Counted from the first letter of the stretch, positions 9,128 to 19,852 are shown. The stretch: DNA of 49,299 nucleotides from an uncultured Cellvibrionales bacterium (GCA_913031145.1 CAJWCO010000017.1:1-49299), one strand, 5' to 3'. The notes: generated by a model not told the origin, from the sequence alone. Translations and numbers: made by a program.

Positions 9128-10216
9128 TTATCGTATTTTATCTTTGATGAGGATTCCATGATATGCAAAGCTGTCTGCCATTAACGTTCGCAAGTCACCC
9201 TGATACTCTGGAATTAAGGCGTCTGAGCGTTTGGTTACTGTGATCTTTGAGCCCCAATGAATCACGCCAGCACCGTGACTTAAACCGGCCCCGAATGTCG
9301 CAACCAAAATTCGCATACCCGCTTTTACCCGACCGCTCTCGAGCGCCTCGCATAACGCAATGGGGATCGAAGCGGCCGACGTGTTAGCGTACTGATCAAC
9401 GCACACAACCACTTTTTCCATTGGAAAATGAAGCTTGCGCGACATCGCCTCGATAATACGAATATTCGCCTGATGGGGCACGAACAAATCAATATCCTCT
9501 ATAGTCAGGCCTGCATTAGCTAGCGCTTTGTCACAGTCCATCGCCATCGCTGTGACCGCCCGTTTGAAGATCGTTGACCCGTCAAAGTCTAATGACAAAT
9601 ACAGTTCATTTCTGTGCAGTTGTGGTTGGATTCCCCATCGAGGAATCTTTAGGGCCTCTCGCGTATTGGGGATACAGCCCATTTGTGCAGCCATCAAACC
9701 GCTCTCTTGATCACTGCGCTCTAAAACCACAGCGCCCGCGCCGTCACCAAACAGACAGCAAGATTCTCGCTTATTCCAATCCATTGCCAACGACAAACGT
9801 TCAGCACCCATCACAAGCGCACGTTCAATTGTACCCGCGCGTATCATATCCGTTGCAATTGTCAGTCCATAAAACCAACTGGTGCAGGCCGCGTTCAAAT
9901 CAAACGCAGCCGCATGATCTGCACCCAATTCGTTCTTAATATAACTTGCGGTACTTGGACACAGGTCTTCGCTGGTGGTTGTACCCAAAAGAACCAGATC
10001 AAGGTCTTGCGCCGTTCTGCCCGCGGCGGCCAAAGCACGCTCTCCAGCCAACCACGCCATCTTACCCGTCGAAACGTGACTGTAATGCCGCTGGCGAATA
10101 CCGGTACGCGAAAATATCCATTCATCAGAGGTGTCGACGAATTCACTTAAATCGTCGTTACTAACAATCAGGGGCGGTAAATATCGGCCCCACCCCACGA
10201 CCTCTGCGAAACCCAA
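9128..10216 (-). CDS. 3-oxoacyl-ACP synthase III-like protein (FabH family)
   Basis: The 362-residue protein has the KAS III catalytic triad: Cys111 in NAACTSWFYGL, His248 in VPHQANIR, and Asn278 in YANTSAAS. The end of the fold is FGAGLSHGAGVIHWG. KAS III enzymes condense an acyl-CoA with malonyl-ACP to prime fatty acid synthesis. This copy is about 45 residues longer than E. coli FabH, with extra sequence around 180-215 and a C-terminal tail of about 30 residues, so a specialised acyl substrate is possible. The start is TTG with AGGTGG upstream. It sits between rnhB and dnaE, which are adjacent in E. coli, and its stop is one base from the dnaE start. I do not assign fabH because another copy may do the housekeeping role. 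Confidence 0.88.
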   Translation of the reverse strand: MGFAEVVGWGRYLPPLIVSNDDLSEFVDTSDEWIFSRTGIRQRHYSHVSTGKMAWLAGERALAAAGRTAQDLDLVLLGTTTSEDLCPSTASYIKNELGADHAAAFDLNAACTSWFYGLTIATDMIRAGTIERALVMGAERLSLAMDWNKRESCCLFGDGAGAVVLERSDQESGLMAAQMGCIPNTREALKIPRWGIQPQLHRNELYLSLDFDGSTIFKRAVTAMAMDCDKALANAGLTIEDIDLFVPHQANIRIIEAMSRKLHFPMEKVVVCVDQYANTSAASIPIALCEALESGRVKAGMRILVATFGAGLSHGAGVIHWGSKITVTKRSDALIPEYQGDLRTLMADSFAYHGILIKDKIR

Positions 10217-10282
10217 AATGATGCCACCTAAATCTGTTCAGTGTACCTGCAATGTAAGCCCTCAACTGTTTGATCACAAGCA

Positions 10283-10930
10283 CTAATCGTGCCCTGAGCG
10301 CTTCTGGGAGAGCGCAAGACACTCATTACGTTGTTTGTCGGCCAACGCCGCCGCGCGCACCGGCGCAAACGATTGCCGATGAATCGGTGAGGGGCCCAAT
10401 GTTTGCAAAGCCTTCAGATGGGCCCCCGTCGGGTATCCTTTATGCGCGGCAAAACCGTATCCCGGATACTGTTCGGCAAACAGCACCATTTCTCTATCAC
10501 GCACCACTTTAGCAATAATCGACGCCGCGCTGATGACCTCAACGTGACCATCGCCGCCGACCACTGCCTCTGCGGGATACGTCCACTTGGGCAAACGGTT
10601 CCCATCGACGGCAATATAGTCAGGCTGAACGCTCAATCCTTGTACAGCGCGCACCATCGCGTTCAGGGTGGCCTGAAGAATGTTAACATGATCGATTTCA
10701 GCGACTGTGCTTCGGGCAACGGAGTAACTCACCGCCGCCGAGATGATCTGCTCGTAAAGATCTTCACGACGTTTAGACGACAATCGTTTTGAGTCATCCA
10801 GGCCCATCACGTCGTGATCTAGGGGAAGTATCACTGCGGCCACCACAACGTCTCCGGCAAGCGGCCCGCGCCCCACTTCATCAACACCGGCTAATTTCTT
10901 GACCCATTGCGGAGCCTGCCAACTCAGCAT
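10283..10930 (-). CDS. rnhB: Ribonuclease HII
   Basis: The 215-residue enzyme degrades the RNA strand of RNA-DNA hybrids and removes single ribonucleotides from DNA. The N-terminal metal-binding block [12 protein letters not shown] (Asp17, Glu18) is intact. [21 protein letters not shown] and the late GYPTGAHL segment are also typical of RNase HII. Its ATG overlaps the end of lpxB by seven bases, the usual arrangement in this cluster. A 66-base gap separates it from the following ketoacyl synthase gene. Confidence 0.96.
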   Translation of the reverse strand: MLSWQAPQWVKKLAGVDEVGRGPLAGDVVVAAVILPLDHDVMGLDDSKRLSSKRREDLYEQIISAAVSYSVARSTVAEIDHVNILQATLNAMVRAVQGLSVQPDYIAVDGNRLPKWTYPAEAVVGGDGHVEVISAASIIAKVVRDREMVLFAEQYPGYGFAAHKGYPTGAHLKALQTLGPSPIHRQSFAPVRAAALADKQRNECLALSQKRSGHD

Positions 10931-12066
10931 TTTTGCACCAAATCATGGATCGCCGATGCCGCTATTTGTCCAGAGCTCATGGCGAGTTCGTGATGTATGG
11001 CAGTAAATTCTTTTTCTAACTGCCGGGCGCGTATTGGGTCGAACGCCTCTATAACTGCTGCACTTAAACGATCAACGGTGGCATCCGACTGAATCAACTC
11101 AGGTACGAGCGCACGGCCCGCTAATAAATTCGGCAACGCGATAAAAGGCGTTTTAATAAAAGGTGACAGTAGTTGATAAGTAAACCGTCCCAAACGATAA
11201 CTCACAACCATGGGTTTCTTTAGCAACATTGCCTCCAAAGCCGTGGTTCCCGACGCTAACAAAACCACGTCGGACGCTTCCATCGCGAGCTTACTCTGCT
11301 GCCTCAATAACCGTATACCGTCGATGTTACGACGACATAACACGTCTGTAATTTGTGCATGACGCGCGTCATTTGCCGCGGGTATGAGCACTTGGAGCTC
11401 CGGTTTCGCTTGTTTAATCCGTTCTACCACATCCAGAAAAAGGTCACCCATGAAGGTCACCTCTGATCCGCGACTACCCGGCATCAAAGTCAATACAGGT
11501 GCGTCGGGGCACAGGCCCAATATACTTCGCGAGCCTCCGGTATCAGGTAGTAGAGCATACTCCCCGGCCAACGGGTGGCCGACAAAGCAAACAGGTACAT
11601 CATGCTGATGATAAAACGCGTTTTCAAAAGGCAGCAGCGTCAACATCAAGTCAACACAACGCCGAATTTTTTTAATACGGCCTTGTCGCCACGCCCACAC
11701 TGAAGGGCTCACATAGTGTATGGTTTTAACGCCGTCTCGGCGCAGCACCCCTTCAATATGCAAATTGAAATCTGGAGCATCAATACCAATAAACGCGGTG
11801 GGCGGTGATCTGCGATACCGATCTATAAGCGCGCGTCTCATACGCAGTAACTCGGGCAACCGCTTCAGCGGTTCAACCAGGCCCATTACCGACAAACGCT
11901 CCATATCATGGTGCGACGTGAATCCCTGCGCTTGCATCAAAGGACCGCCAACGCCCTCAAAACGGGCGCTGGGAAAGCTCTCTCGAAGATTTTTAATTAA
12001 GTCTGCGCCAAGAAGATCCCCAGACGCCTCACCTGCGACAATGGCAAAGACGACACAGGTGTTCAT
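10924..12066 (-). CDS. lpxB: Lipid-A-disaccharide synthase
   Basis: The 380-residue peripheral membrane glycosyltransferase (GT19) joins UDP-diacylglucosamine to lipid X to make the tetraacyl disaccharide of lipid A. It starts with [14 protein letters not shown] and carries [19 protein letters not shown] and [15 protein letters not shown], then [14 protein letters not shown] in the donor-binding half. All are standard LpxB blocks. The start ATG directly follows the lpxA TAG, so the two are probably coupled. Confidence 0.97.
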   Translation of the reverse strand: MNTCVVFAIVAGEASGDLLGADLIKNLRESFPSARFEGVGGPLMQAQGFTSHHDMERLSVMGLVEPLKRLPELLRMRRALIDRYRRSPPTAFIGIDAPDFNLHIEGVLRRDGVKTIHYVSPSVWAWRQGRIKKIRRCVDLMLTLLPFENAFYHQHDVPVCFVGHPLAGEYALLPDTGGSRSILGLCPDAPVLTLMPGSRGSEVTFMGDLFLDVVERIKQAKPELQVLIPAANDARHAQITDVLCRRNIDGIRLLRQQSKLAMEASDVVLLASGTTALEAMLLKKPMVVSYRLGRFTYQLLSPFIKTPFIALPNLLAGRALVPELIQSDATVDRLSAAVIEAFDPIRARQLEKEFTAIHHELAMSSGQIAASAIHDLVQKC

Positions 12067-12834
12067 CTAACGGATAATACCGCGCGTTGATTGGCTGAGA
12101 GATTCAAGGAAAAGAGCAATCACTGGGTCATCACCCAACATGACAATTTCTTCCGTCGCTTCAACTAAGGGCAGGCCCCGACGGTACAGTATTTTGTAGG
12201 CGCGATTGACCAACGCCACTTGGTCGGCGCTAAAGCCTCGCCGTTTTAAACCCTCGCGGTTGATCGTGCGCGGCTCAGCTGGACTGCCTGAAGCGGTGAT
12301 AAATGCCGGTACATCATGATATAAAAAGGCATTGGGCCCAATAAAACAATGCGCCCCTATGTGAACATATTGATGCACCAAAACATACCCCGAGAGAATG
12401 GACCAATCACCCACTACAACGTGGCCGGCAAGACTTGCGTTATTGACAAGAATTGTATGATCACCCACGACGCAGTCATGGCCAATATGGACATACGCCA
12501 TCAACAAATTATTGTTGCCAATCACCGTTTCGCCGCGGTCTTGCACCGTACCGCGGTGGATAGTGACACCTTCTCGAATCACATTATCATTACCGACTCG
12601 CAAACATGTAGGCTCACCTGCATATTTGAGATCTGGCGTATCTTCGCCAACACATGAAAATTGAAAGATTTTATTGCCAGAACCGATCACTGTCGGCCCT
12701 TTAATTACAACATGCGAGGCGATCACACAGTTATCCCCAATGACGACATTGGGGCCAATCAGCGTCCACGGGCCTACACTGACGTTTTCGCCGATCGTTG
12801 CCTTGGGGTCGATGATTGCCGTTGCATCAATCAC
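12067..12834 (-). CDS. lpxA: UDP-N-acetylglucosamine O-acyltransferase
   Basis: This is the first enzyme of lipid A synthesis, transferring a 3-hydroxyacyl chain from ACP to UDP-GlcNAc. The sequence is a left-handed beta helix of hexapeptide repeats with the active-site stretch HIGHDCVVGDH, then the C-terminal helical region with RTINREGLKRRGFSAD. I start it at the GTG at 12834, which overlaps the fabZ TGA as GTGA and gives an N terminus (VIDATAIIDPKA) aligned with other LpxA proteins. The result is 255 residues. A TTG ten codons earlier is open but lies within fabZ. Confidence 0.95.
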   Translation of the reverse strand: MIDATAIIDPKATIGENVSVGPWTLIGPNVVIGDNCVIASHVVIKGPTVIGSGNKIFQFSCVGEDTPDLKYAGEPTCLRVGNDNVIREGVTIHRGTVQDRGETVIGNNNLLMAYVHIGHDCVVGDHTILVNNASLAGHVVVGDWSILSGYVLVHQYVHIGAHCFIGPNAFLYHDVPAFITASGSPAEPRTINREGLKRRGFSADQVALVNRAYKILYRRGLPLVEATEEIVMLGDDPVIALFLESLSQSTRGIIR

Positions 12835-13277
12835 GCAAAATTTTCTCTCTCCCGGTAGGCACAAAGAAGAGTTGCCTCACTGGCCACTTGGCCGTCGACC
12901 ATGGCAGATGTGCGAAAACGCCATATATTACGTTTTACGGCCTCAACTTCGGAGGTCAACATGAGTTGATCGCCCGGTACAACAGGACGCTTAAAACGAA
13001 CTCGATCGACACCTGCAAAGAGGTATAGCATGCCGTCATCAGCCTTCTGCCCCGCACTAACAAAACCCAGAACACCGGAAATCTGCGCCATCGCTTCAAT
13101 AATAAAAACACCGGGCAATATCGGGGCTCCCGGGAAATGCCCATTGAATACGTCTTCATTAATGCTAACATTTTTATAGCCAGCAATTCGCGTGTGAGGA
13201 ACCACTGCGGTGACGCGATCAACCAAAAGAAAAGGATAACGGTGTGGAAGAAGCGCCATAATATCGTTGATATTCAT
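12831..13277 (-). CDS. fabZ: 3-hydroxyacyl-ACP dehydratase FabZ
   Basis: This 148-residue hot-dog-fold enzyme dehydrates 3-hydroxyacyl-ACP in fatty acid elongation. The catalytic His47 is in NGHFPGAPILPG and Glu61 in FIIEAMAQ. LLPHRYPFLLVDRV at the N terminus is a family signature. It lies between lpxD and lpxA as usual, where FabZ and the Lpx acyltransferases draw on the same 3-hydroxyacyl-ACP pool. Its stop overlaps the lpxA GTG start by four bases. Confidence 0.97.
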   Translation of the reverse strand: MNINDIMALLPHRYPFLLVDRVTAVVPHTRIAGYKNVSINEDVFNGHFPGAPILPGVFIIEAMAQISGVLGFVSAGQKADDGMLYLFAGVDRVRFKRPVVPGDQLMLTSEVEAVKRNIWRFRTSAMVDGQVASEATLLCAYRERENFA

Positions 13278-13346
13278 TAGCTATTTACCTGTTCCCATAA
13301 AAAAAATGTGTTCACCGTTGATCGCCCATCGTACGCAAAAGGCTTA

Positions 13347-14369
13347 TTAATCGGTGCTCTCTAATGCTCTCATCCGTCGTTCCATCTCAGCCAACCGGCC
13401 AAAGCCCACGGCATTGCGCCGCCAACGCGACGAAGGCAATAGAGGTAAGCCCGCAGACGAGTATGAACCCGGCTCAGACAACGATTTGGTCACCGTGGTC
13501 CGCACGGTTAGGTGGACATTGTCGGTTACGGTCAAATGCCCGACTACACCCGAATTACCCGCCAAGATACAGTTGTTTCCTATGACTGTGCTTCCCGCTA
13601 TGCCAACAAATGCCGCCATCGCCACATCATCGCCGATACGAACATTGTGCGCCAAATGCACATGATTATCGAGAATAACGCCCGACCCAATAACCGTATC
13701 GTCAAGCGCCCCTCGATCGATCGTTGTGCATGCACCGATCTCAACACCGTCGCCGATTTTCACACCACCGTTTTGGAAGATTTTTTGCCAACCACCAGAC
13801 CCGTCAGGCGCAAAACCAAACCCGTCCGCACCAATCACAGAACCACTGTGGATTGTGACGTTATTGCCGATATGCACATCGTGGTAAATAGACACATTAC
13901 ACTCTACTCTGCAGTCTCGGCCGAGTGACGACCTCGCCCCCACAGAGCTGTTCGCTCCCACATAGCAACCATCAGACACGGCCACATCGGGGCCAATTAC
14001 GGCATTAGCGCTAATCGTGCACTGCCCCCCAATGGTTGCCGTTGGGTCTACCACAGCAGACGCATGCACACCTTCACCCGTCCGAGGGGCTGTTGAAAAC
14101 CATTCAGACAGTCTTGCATACGATAAATAGGGATCAGGACTGACGAGTCGGGGGCCGTCAAAAATACCCACTACATCACTGGACAAAATAATCGCACTGC
14201 CTTTGAAATTTGTCAGCTTTTCGGCAAATTTCGGACGCGACAAGAAACTGACATGCCCTTCAACGGCGGTATCGATACTACTGAGTGCGGTAATTCGCGC
14301 TTCACCGCACCCTATCAACTCAACAGCCAGAAAATCCGCTATATCAGCAAGGCGATAGCCCGCACTCAT
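13347..14369 (-). CDS. lpxD: UDP-3-O-(3-hydroxyacyl)glucosamine N-acyltransferase
   Basis: The 340-residue protein performs the third lipid A step, adding a second 3-hydroxyacyl chain to the glucosamine nitrogen. It has the N-terminal uridine-binding domain (about 1-100, including [16 protein letters not shown]) followed by a hexapeptide-repeat beta helix with [15 protein letters not shown] and [10 protein letters not shown]. The C-terminal helix ends with MERRMRALE. Length matches the family. It starts six bases after the skp stop. Confidence 0.97.
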   Translation of the reverse strand: MSAGYRLADIADFLAVELIGCGEARITALSSIDTAVEGHVSFLSRPKFAEKLTNFKGSAIILSSDVVGIFDGPRLVSPDPYLSYARLSEWFSTAPRTGEGVHASAVVDPTATIGGQCTISANAVIGPDVAVSDGCYVGANSSVGARSSLGRDCRVECNVSIYHDVHIGNNVTIHSGSVIGADGFGFAPDGSGGWQKIFQNGGVKIGDGVEIGACTTIDRGALDDTVIGSGVILDNHVHLAHNVRIGDDVAMAAFVGIAGSTVIGNNCILAGNSGVVGHLTVTDNVHLTVRTTVTKSLSEPGSYSSAGLPLLPSSRWRRNAVGFGRLAEMERRMRALESTD

Positions 14370-14375
14370 CGCAAC

Positions 14376-14900
14376 TTACTGGGGCGCTGTTTTATTGAGA
14401 ACATCTACCACCTTCGCTGTGATATCCGACGGAGGTGTTGCATACACAATCGCCTCTTTTCTAAACACAAGTGTGACGCCTTCCTCTTTAATGACTTCTT
14501 CAAGGGCTGTCACGGTCTTAGGCTGAAATTCTTGAACGATTGCCTGCTGGATTTGTTGCTGCTCGGCCTGCAACTTACGAGTCGCCAGCTCGTAATCAGC
14601 TCGCGCATATTCGATCTTTTTCTGATGTTCCGTTGACTGTTCTTTTGACCACGTCAATCGCTTTGCCTCGCCTTCCTTCCCGAGCGCTTGCAAATCGGCA
14701 GTCAGACCTTCTACTTTGGCCTTAAGTGCCACGATGTCTGGCCGTTCCAATGCGGCCTTAATACGCTCTTGCGCCGGCTTTGACGCCATAATGGCCGTTC
14801 CTAAATCGAATACAGCAATCTTGTCAGCAGCCGATACTGCTGCCGGAACACTGATCATAACCGTCGCCAATAACACACCTAACGCCTTAATCTTTCGCAC
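14376..14900 (-). CDS. skp: Periplasmic chaperone Skp (OmpH)
   Basis: Skp holds unfolded outer-membrane proteins in the periplasm on their way to the Bam complex. I choose the GTG at 14900 because AGGAG lies seven bases upstream; an ATG at 14921 would overlap the bamA stop and place this Shine-Dalgarno sequence inside the gene. The 174-residue product begins with a signal peptide (RKIKALGVLLATVMISVPAA), probably cleaved after VSA. A long, charged, coiled-coil-like helical region at about 50-125 follows, rich in Glu, Lys and Gln. The last part (EGVTLVFRKEAIVYA) is a typical OmpH ending. It follows bamA directly, as in most gammaproteobacteria. Confidence 0.93.
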   Translation of the reverse strand: MRKIKALGVLLATVMISVPAAVSAADKIAVFDLGTAIMASKPAQERIKAALERPDIVALKAKVEGLTADLQALGKEGEAKRLTWSKEQSTEHQKKIEYARADYELATRKLQAEQQQIQQAIVQEFQPKTVTALEEVIKEEGVTLVFRKEAIVYATPPSDITAKVVDVLNKTAPQ

Positions 14901-14920
14901 AATACATCTCCTAACTATCA

Positions 14921-17269
14921 TTAAAATTGGTTTCCAAGGGAGAATTGAAAAACTTCTGTCTCGTCAAATGCTCCCCGATTAAATGGTTTAGCAAGACTAA
15001 ATGTAATGGGCCCAAACCCACTCAGCCATGTTGCACCCACGCCCACTGAATACCGCAACTCGCCCACTTCAGGTTTAAAACAATTTTCTTGCGTCGCACC
15101 ACATTTTGAATTGAATATATTGCCTACGTCAAAAAATAAGGCCGGTTGCACCGACCGTTGATCCTTGAGGAACGGCACAGGAAAAATAACCTCAGCGCCA
15201 AACTCCACCTGAATATTACCACCGATGGGATCTGGATCGTCGAAATAGGCACCAGACGATGACTGCGGAGGTGTATCCTGCGGCCCTAGGGTATTGCGTT
15301 TGAAACCGCGAACGGACCCAAACCCACCACCATAAAAGTTCTTAAAAAACGGTAACTGTGTCGTATCGCCATAGGACTCTCCGTACCCTAGATCAGCCCG
15401 TAACTTCAAGGTTAATGTGCGCGTCAAGCCACGTAAGTACTGGGTCGAGTAGGTCATCTTATAATACTCAAGACCCGAGCCTGGAATCGCAAAATCGATA
15501 CCTAAGCGTTGCGAGGTGCCGCGTGTTGCAAAAATGCCGCGATTTAATGTTGAGCGTACCCAGTTCACATTAAAGTTAAGCGTATCGAAATCTGTCCCAT
15601 TTTGCGCCACAAATTCGGCTATTTCTGAAGACGCATAACTTCCTGTTCTAAGACTCAGGTTTTCATACCCAAAACCAAAACCGATACGCTCAACCTCCGA
15701 TACTGGATAACCCCAGTTAACGCTTGCCCCATAGCTATTAGTCGAAAAGCTGGCGACATTAATTTCGTCGTAATTAGTTTCTCGACCAAATACCGAGTAA
15801 CCTACGCTGATACCATCAACAGTAAAATAGGGTTCGGTATAACTGAAATTTAACGACGTTTGGTAACGACTGCGATTCAGACCCACACCGACTTGCTTAC
15901 CTGTACCCATAAAATTATTTTCACTTAGATTGGCGCCCAAAATTAGCCCCGTTCCTTGCGCAAAACCCAAACTAGCGCCCACCGAGCCAGAAGGTTGCTC
16001 CTCGACGGTATAAATAACATCTATTTGGTCATTTGTACCGGATACCGGAATATTTTCAACTTCAACCTGTTTGAAGAAGCCAAGACGCTCTAAGCGCAAC
16101 TTCGAATGTTCTATGAGTGCGTTATTCGCTGACCCGCCTTCCATTTGACGCATTTCTCGTCGCAAAACGGTATTCGCAGTCTTTGTGTTTCCTCGAAACT
16201 CAACCCGCCTCACATAGGCGCGCATACCCGGCTTTACCACATAGGTTATTTTCGCTGTTTTTTCTTCCACATCAAGTTCGGGATAGCCATTCACTTCGGC
16301 GAAGGTATAACCCTCATTGCCCAATCTTTTGGTGATGTATTCACTCGATGCAGTCATCAGACCTTGAGAAAAAACCATTCCCTCGCGCAATATGACAAGA
16401 CCTCTTACCTGCCTTTCGGGAATTTTCAACTCGCCCGACAACTCGACGGCATCAACGGTAAAAACGTCGCCTTCACTGAGATTGATGGTGATGAAAACCG
16501 AATCTTTTTCTGGACTAATCGAGACCTGAGTGCTTTCCACTTCAAATTGCAGGTAACCGCGGTCGAGGTACCACGATTCGAGCGTCTCAATATCGCCGGA
16601 TAACTTCTCCCGAGCATACTTGTCATCGCTTTTTATCCACGACAACCAACCCGTTTTTCGTTGCTCAAACTGCTCCAGTAACGCCTCTTCAGTAAAGGCC
16701 TTATTACCCACTATGTTGATATGGCGGATCTTTGCAACGTCACCCTCGTCTATGTCAATGTTAATTGCGACACGATTGCGCGGGAGTTGTTGCACGTCAG
16801 TTTCAACAATCGCACCATAACGTCCCTGCGCGACATATTGGCGCTGCAATTCCTGCGTCATTCCTTCGAGAATGACCTCGCGAAAAATCTGCCCCTCGGC
16901 CAATCCATTATCACGCAGTGCCGACAACAACTGATCGGTCTCGATGGCTTTGTTACCTTCCAAGTTTATTTCTGTGACCGCTGGGCGTTCACCCAAACCC
17001 ACGACCAAAACACCACCATCACGTGCCATGACTACATCCGAAAAATAACCTGTTCTGAATAGTGCTCGGGTGGCGTCTCGGATTACCTGATCGTCTGCGA
17101 TGTCACCGACGCTTAACGGTAAAGAGGCGAATACAGTGCCTGCAGACACCCTCTGCAAACCCTCAATGCGGATGTCGCGTATTTCAAAGGGGTCGGCATG
17201 AATGTGCATCGCAAAGCTGACTAGCAACAGAAGAACGCCCGAGAGGTAACGTTGGTGAAAAGCTATCAT
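14921..17269 (-). CDS. bamA: Outer-membrane protein assembly factor BamA
   Basis: The 782-residue protein is the core of the Bam complex, which inserts beta-barrel proteins in the outer membrane. It has an N-terminal signal peptide (about 1-25, ending HIHA before DPFEIRDIRIEGLQR) and five POTRA repeats up to roughly residue 420. A 16-strand barrel follows, with VRGFKRNTLGP as the conserved loop 6 VRGF motif. The chain ends in Phe (FSLGNQF), the usual barrel terminus. A hydrophilic insert with two cysteines (SKCGATQENCFKPEVG) near the C terminus sits in an extracellular loop. It is placed between rseP and skp, the standard order. Confidence 0.97.
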   Translation of the reverse strand: MIAFHQRYLSGVLLLLVSFAMHIHADPFEIRDIRIEGLQRVSAGTVFASLPLSVGDIADDQVIRDATRALFRTGYFSDVVMARDGGVLVVGLGERPAVTEINLEGNKAIETDQLLSALRDNGLAEGQIFREVILEGMTQELQRQYVAQGRYGAIVETDVQQLPRNRVAINIDIDEGDVAKIRHINIVGNKAFTEEALLEQFEQRKTGWLSWIKSDDKYAREKLSGDIETLESWYLDRGYLQFEVESTQVSISPEKDSVFITINLSEGDVFTVDAVELSGELKIPERQVRGLVILREGMVFSQGLMTASSEYITKRLGNEGYTFAEVNGYPELDVEEKTAKITYVVKPGMRAYVRRVEFRGNTKTANTVLRREMRQMEGGSANNALIEHSKLRLERLGFFKQVEVENIPVSGTNDQIDVIYTVEEQPSGSVGASLGFAQGTGLILGANLSENNFMGTGKQVGVGLNRSRYQTSLNFSYTEPYFTVDGISVGYSVFGRETNYDEINVASFSTNSYGASVNWGYPVSEVERIGFGFGYENLSLRTGSYASSEIAEFVAQNGTDFDTLNFNVNWVRSTLNRGIFATRGTSQRLGIDFAIPGSGLEYYKMTYSTQYLRGLTRTLTLKLRADLGYGESYGDTTQLPFFKNFYGGGFGSVRGFKRNTLGPQDTPPQSSSGAYFDDPDPIGGNIQVEFGAEVIFPVPFLKDQRSVQPALFFDVGNIFNSKCGATQENCFKPEVGELRYSVGVGATWLSGFGPITFSLAKPFNRGAFDETEVFQFSLGNQF

Positions 17270-17306
17270 TAAAATATAATAATCCAGTGAAAAGTCGGTT
17301 TCGGCA

Positions 17307-18668
17307 TTATAAGAAAGCCCTTGTCAGATCATTAAAAGTGGCAACGAGCATCAACCCCACGAGCATCACAAACCCCACTTTATAGCCCGCAATCTGAGCC
17401 GAATCAGATACCGGCGACCCCTTTACAACTTCCACCATAAAGTAGACAAGATGCCCACCATCAAGCACTGGTATAGGCATTAAATTCATGACTCCAAGCA
17501 TTATACTGAGAATTGCAACAAAACGAATAAAATTATCAAAGCCCGCTCGGCCCGAGTCTCCCGCCACCTTTGCGATGGTAATGGGACCACTTAAATTTTT
17601 AGGGGACAGGTCCCCGGTCAAAAGCTTACCCAGCGATTTTACGATAAAGACGCTGTAGTCCGCGGTCTCGTCCCAACTGCGTTTCATGGCGCTGAAAACA
17701 CCATGCTGGATATGAAACACAGCAGCGTCTGGGTACTTGCCGCGCGGCGCGAGTTGCACGCCTATCTGCCCTACCTGTTCCCCGTTGCGGTCAACAAAAT
17801 CGGGAATAACTTCAATGGTTGTTTGAGCCTCGCCACGCAGTATTTGAAACACCACGGTCTGCCCGGCATTCCTCGAAATTTCTTCGATAAATATGTCGAC
17901 ACGCTCGATCGGCTCGCCATTCACCTGCGTCACCGTATCGCCTGCCATCAGCCCCGCGCGGTCTGCGGCACTGTCTGGCTCGATCATCGCGAGATCCAGA
18001 GCTTGCAGCTCATACGCAGGCGTAATCCCAAGTTCCCGCAAAGGTATTGGGTCGGTTGCCTCGCGCAACCAACGTTCAATCGGGACGTCTAAATCAGCAG
18101 TCAACGAAGAATCAGGTAAGGCAACCTGAAATGAAATACTCCCCGTATCGCCAATATACCCAAACAACAATTTTGACAGATCACCCCAACTTGGCGTGGG
18201 CCGACCCGCTACAGACACTATCGTCATACCCGATTCAAAGCCCGCTTGCTGAGCGTCAGAGCCTAACTCGACATCCCCAACGATCGGCTTCACGCCCACT
18301 TCCCCCGACAAGAAAATCATCCAGAAGGCCACAATTGCTAGCGCAAAATTCGCCAGTGGCCCTGCACTCACGATCGCGATCCGACGCCAGACACTTTTGC
18401 TGCTGAACGCGTAAGGCAGGTCTTCATCTGCAACATTACCGTCGCGAGCATCCACCATTTTGACGTAGCCGCCCAGTGGCAGCACCGCAATCACAAACTC
18501 CGTATCGAACTTGTCGCGCCAGCGCACGATCGGAGTGCCAAAGCCGATCGAGAAACGTTCCACTTTGACGCCACAACGCCGCGCCACCCAGAAATGCCCG
18601 AACTCATGGATCGTCACTAGCACGCCCAAAGCAACAAAGGTATAAAAAAGTGTTTCAAGTAAATGCAT
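17307..18668 (-). CDS. rseP: Site-2 intramembrane protease RseP
   Basis: RseP cleaves anti-sigma factor RseA within the inner membrane during the envelope stress response and also trims signal-peptide remnants. The 453-residue sequence has the zinc motif HEFGH (His21, Glu22, His25) in the first membrane segment and two central PDZ domains, one including DSAADRAGLMAGDTV. The second active-site motif is NLMPIPVLDGGH. The last membrane segment (VGFVMLVGLMLVATFND) lies near the C terminus. It starts two bases after the dxr stop. Confidence 0.96.
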   Translation of the reverse strand: MHLLETLFYTFVALGVLVTIHEFGHFWVARRCGVKVERFSIGFGTPIVRWRDKFDTEFVIAVLPLGGYVKMVDARDGNVADEDLPYAFSSKSVWRRIAIVSAGPLANFALAIVAFWMIFLSGEVGVKPIVGDVELGSDAQQAGFESGMTIVSVAGRPTPSWGDLSKLLFGYIGDTGSISFQVALPDSSLTADLDVPIERWLREATDPIPLRELGITPAYELQALDLAMIEPDSAADRAGLMAGDTVTQVNGEPIERVDIFIEEISRNAGQTVVFQILRGEAQTTIEVIPDFVDRNGEQVGQIGVQLAPRGKYPDAAVFHIQHGVFSAMKRSWDETADYSVFIVKSLGKLLTGDLSPKNLSGPITIAKVAGDSGRAGFDNFIRFVAILSIMLGVMNLMPIPVLDGGHLVYFMVEVVKGSPVSDSAQIAGYKVGFVMLVGLMLVATFNDLTRAFL

Positions 18669-18670
18669 AA

Positions 18671-19852
18671 TCAGCGCTCTAGTTGGGTTACCCGATGCGA
18701 AGTCATTGCACGAGCTCTCTTATCCGTGTGTTCGACATCAGCTAACGACTGCGGTTCATTAAAACAACTCGCATTTAACGCATATTCTACGACGTCGGCG
18801 ATCTGCGTAAACCCAATGCGCAGGTCAAGAAATGCCTGCACGGCGACTTCATTGGCGGCGTTCATAACGATTGCTGCGTCTTTACCGGCCTCAGTCACGC
18901 CATAGGCCAGACCTAAACAAGGAAAATTATCGATGACTGGATCCTCGAAATCTAAACGCGACAACGCCACGAAATCGAGATCGCCAACGCCCGACGACAT
19001 GCGCTCTGGCCAAGCTAGGGCATGCGCAATCGGCGTACGCATGTCTGGATTTCCAAGCTGTGCCAGTACCGAGCCATCAACAAATTGTACCATAGAGTGG
19101 ACGACACTTTGTGGATGTACAACAACGTCTATCTGACTCGCAGGTATCTTAAACAACCATTGCGCTTCAATGATTTCCAGCCCCTTGTTCATGAGGGTGG
19201 CGGAATCTACAGAAATTTTGGCGCCCATATCCCATTTGGGATGTGCGCAGGCTTGAGGCGGTGTTACCGGCGTCATTTGCGGCAGGTCCCAACCCCGGAA
19301 AGGACCTCCGGAAGCTGACAATATCAGCTTAGAAACCCCGCCACGATCGGCATTCGAATATGCTTGGGGTAAACATTGAAAAATCGCATTGTGCTCGCTG
19401 TCAATGGGAAGCAAGGTCGTTCCAGAGTGCGCCACCGCATCCATGAACAACGCACCGGCCATCACCAACGCTTCTTTATTTGCCAACAACACCTTTTTTC
19501 CCGACTGCACGGCCGCTAACGTAGATCGCAATCCCGCGCCGCCAACAATGGCTGCCATGACTGTATCGACTTCAGAATCACTGGCAATGTCAATCAGTGC
19601 CTGCTCTCCACAGAGCACCTGCGTAAGGCAGTTCGAAGCCTCAAGAAGAGCGCGCAACTGGTCGGCAATCTGCGCATCGATCACTACAGCATAGCGAGGC
19701 CGGTGGGTGATGCACTGCTGTGCCAACCGTTGGAATTGCCGGTTGCCACTCAGCGCGAACACCTTAAATCGTTCAGGGTGGCCTGCAATGACATCGAGCG
19801 TGCTCACGCCAATGCTACCCGTCGCACCCAATACCGTAATCATTTGTGACAT
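18671..19852 (-). CDS. dxr: 1-deoxy-D-xylulose 5-phosphate reductoisomerase
   Basis: This is the committed enzyme of the MEP isoprenoid pathway, converting DXP to MEP with NADPH. The 393-residue protein has [14 protein letters not shown] for NADPH binding, [12 protein letters not shown], the metal and substrate loop [13 protein letters not shown], and [11 protein letters not shown] and [17 protein letters not shown]. All are diagnostic. The start codon directly abuts the cdsA TAG. Its product feeds undecaprenyl lipid synthesis by uppS, two genes upstream. Confidence 0.97.
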   Translation of the reverse strand: MSQMITVLGATGSIGVSTLDVIAGHPERFKVFALSGNRQFQRLAQQCITHRPRYAVVIDAQIADQLRALLEASNCLTQVLCGEQALIDIASDSEVDTVMAAIVGGAGLRSTLAAVQSGKKVLLANKEALVMAGALFMDAVAHSGTTLLPIDSEHNAIFQCLPQAYSNADRGGVSKLILSASGGPFRGWDLPQMTPVTPPQACAHPKWDMGAKISVDSATLMNKGLEIIEAQWLFKIPASQIDVVVHPQSVVHSMVQFVDGSVLAQLGNPDMRTPIAHALAWPERMSSGVGDLDFVALSRLDFEDPVIDNFPCLGLAYGVTEAGKDAAIVMNAANEVAVQAFLDLRIGFTQIADVVEYALNASCFNEPQSLADVEHTDKRARAMTSHRVTQLER

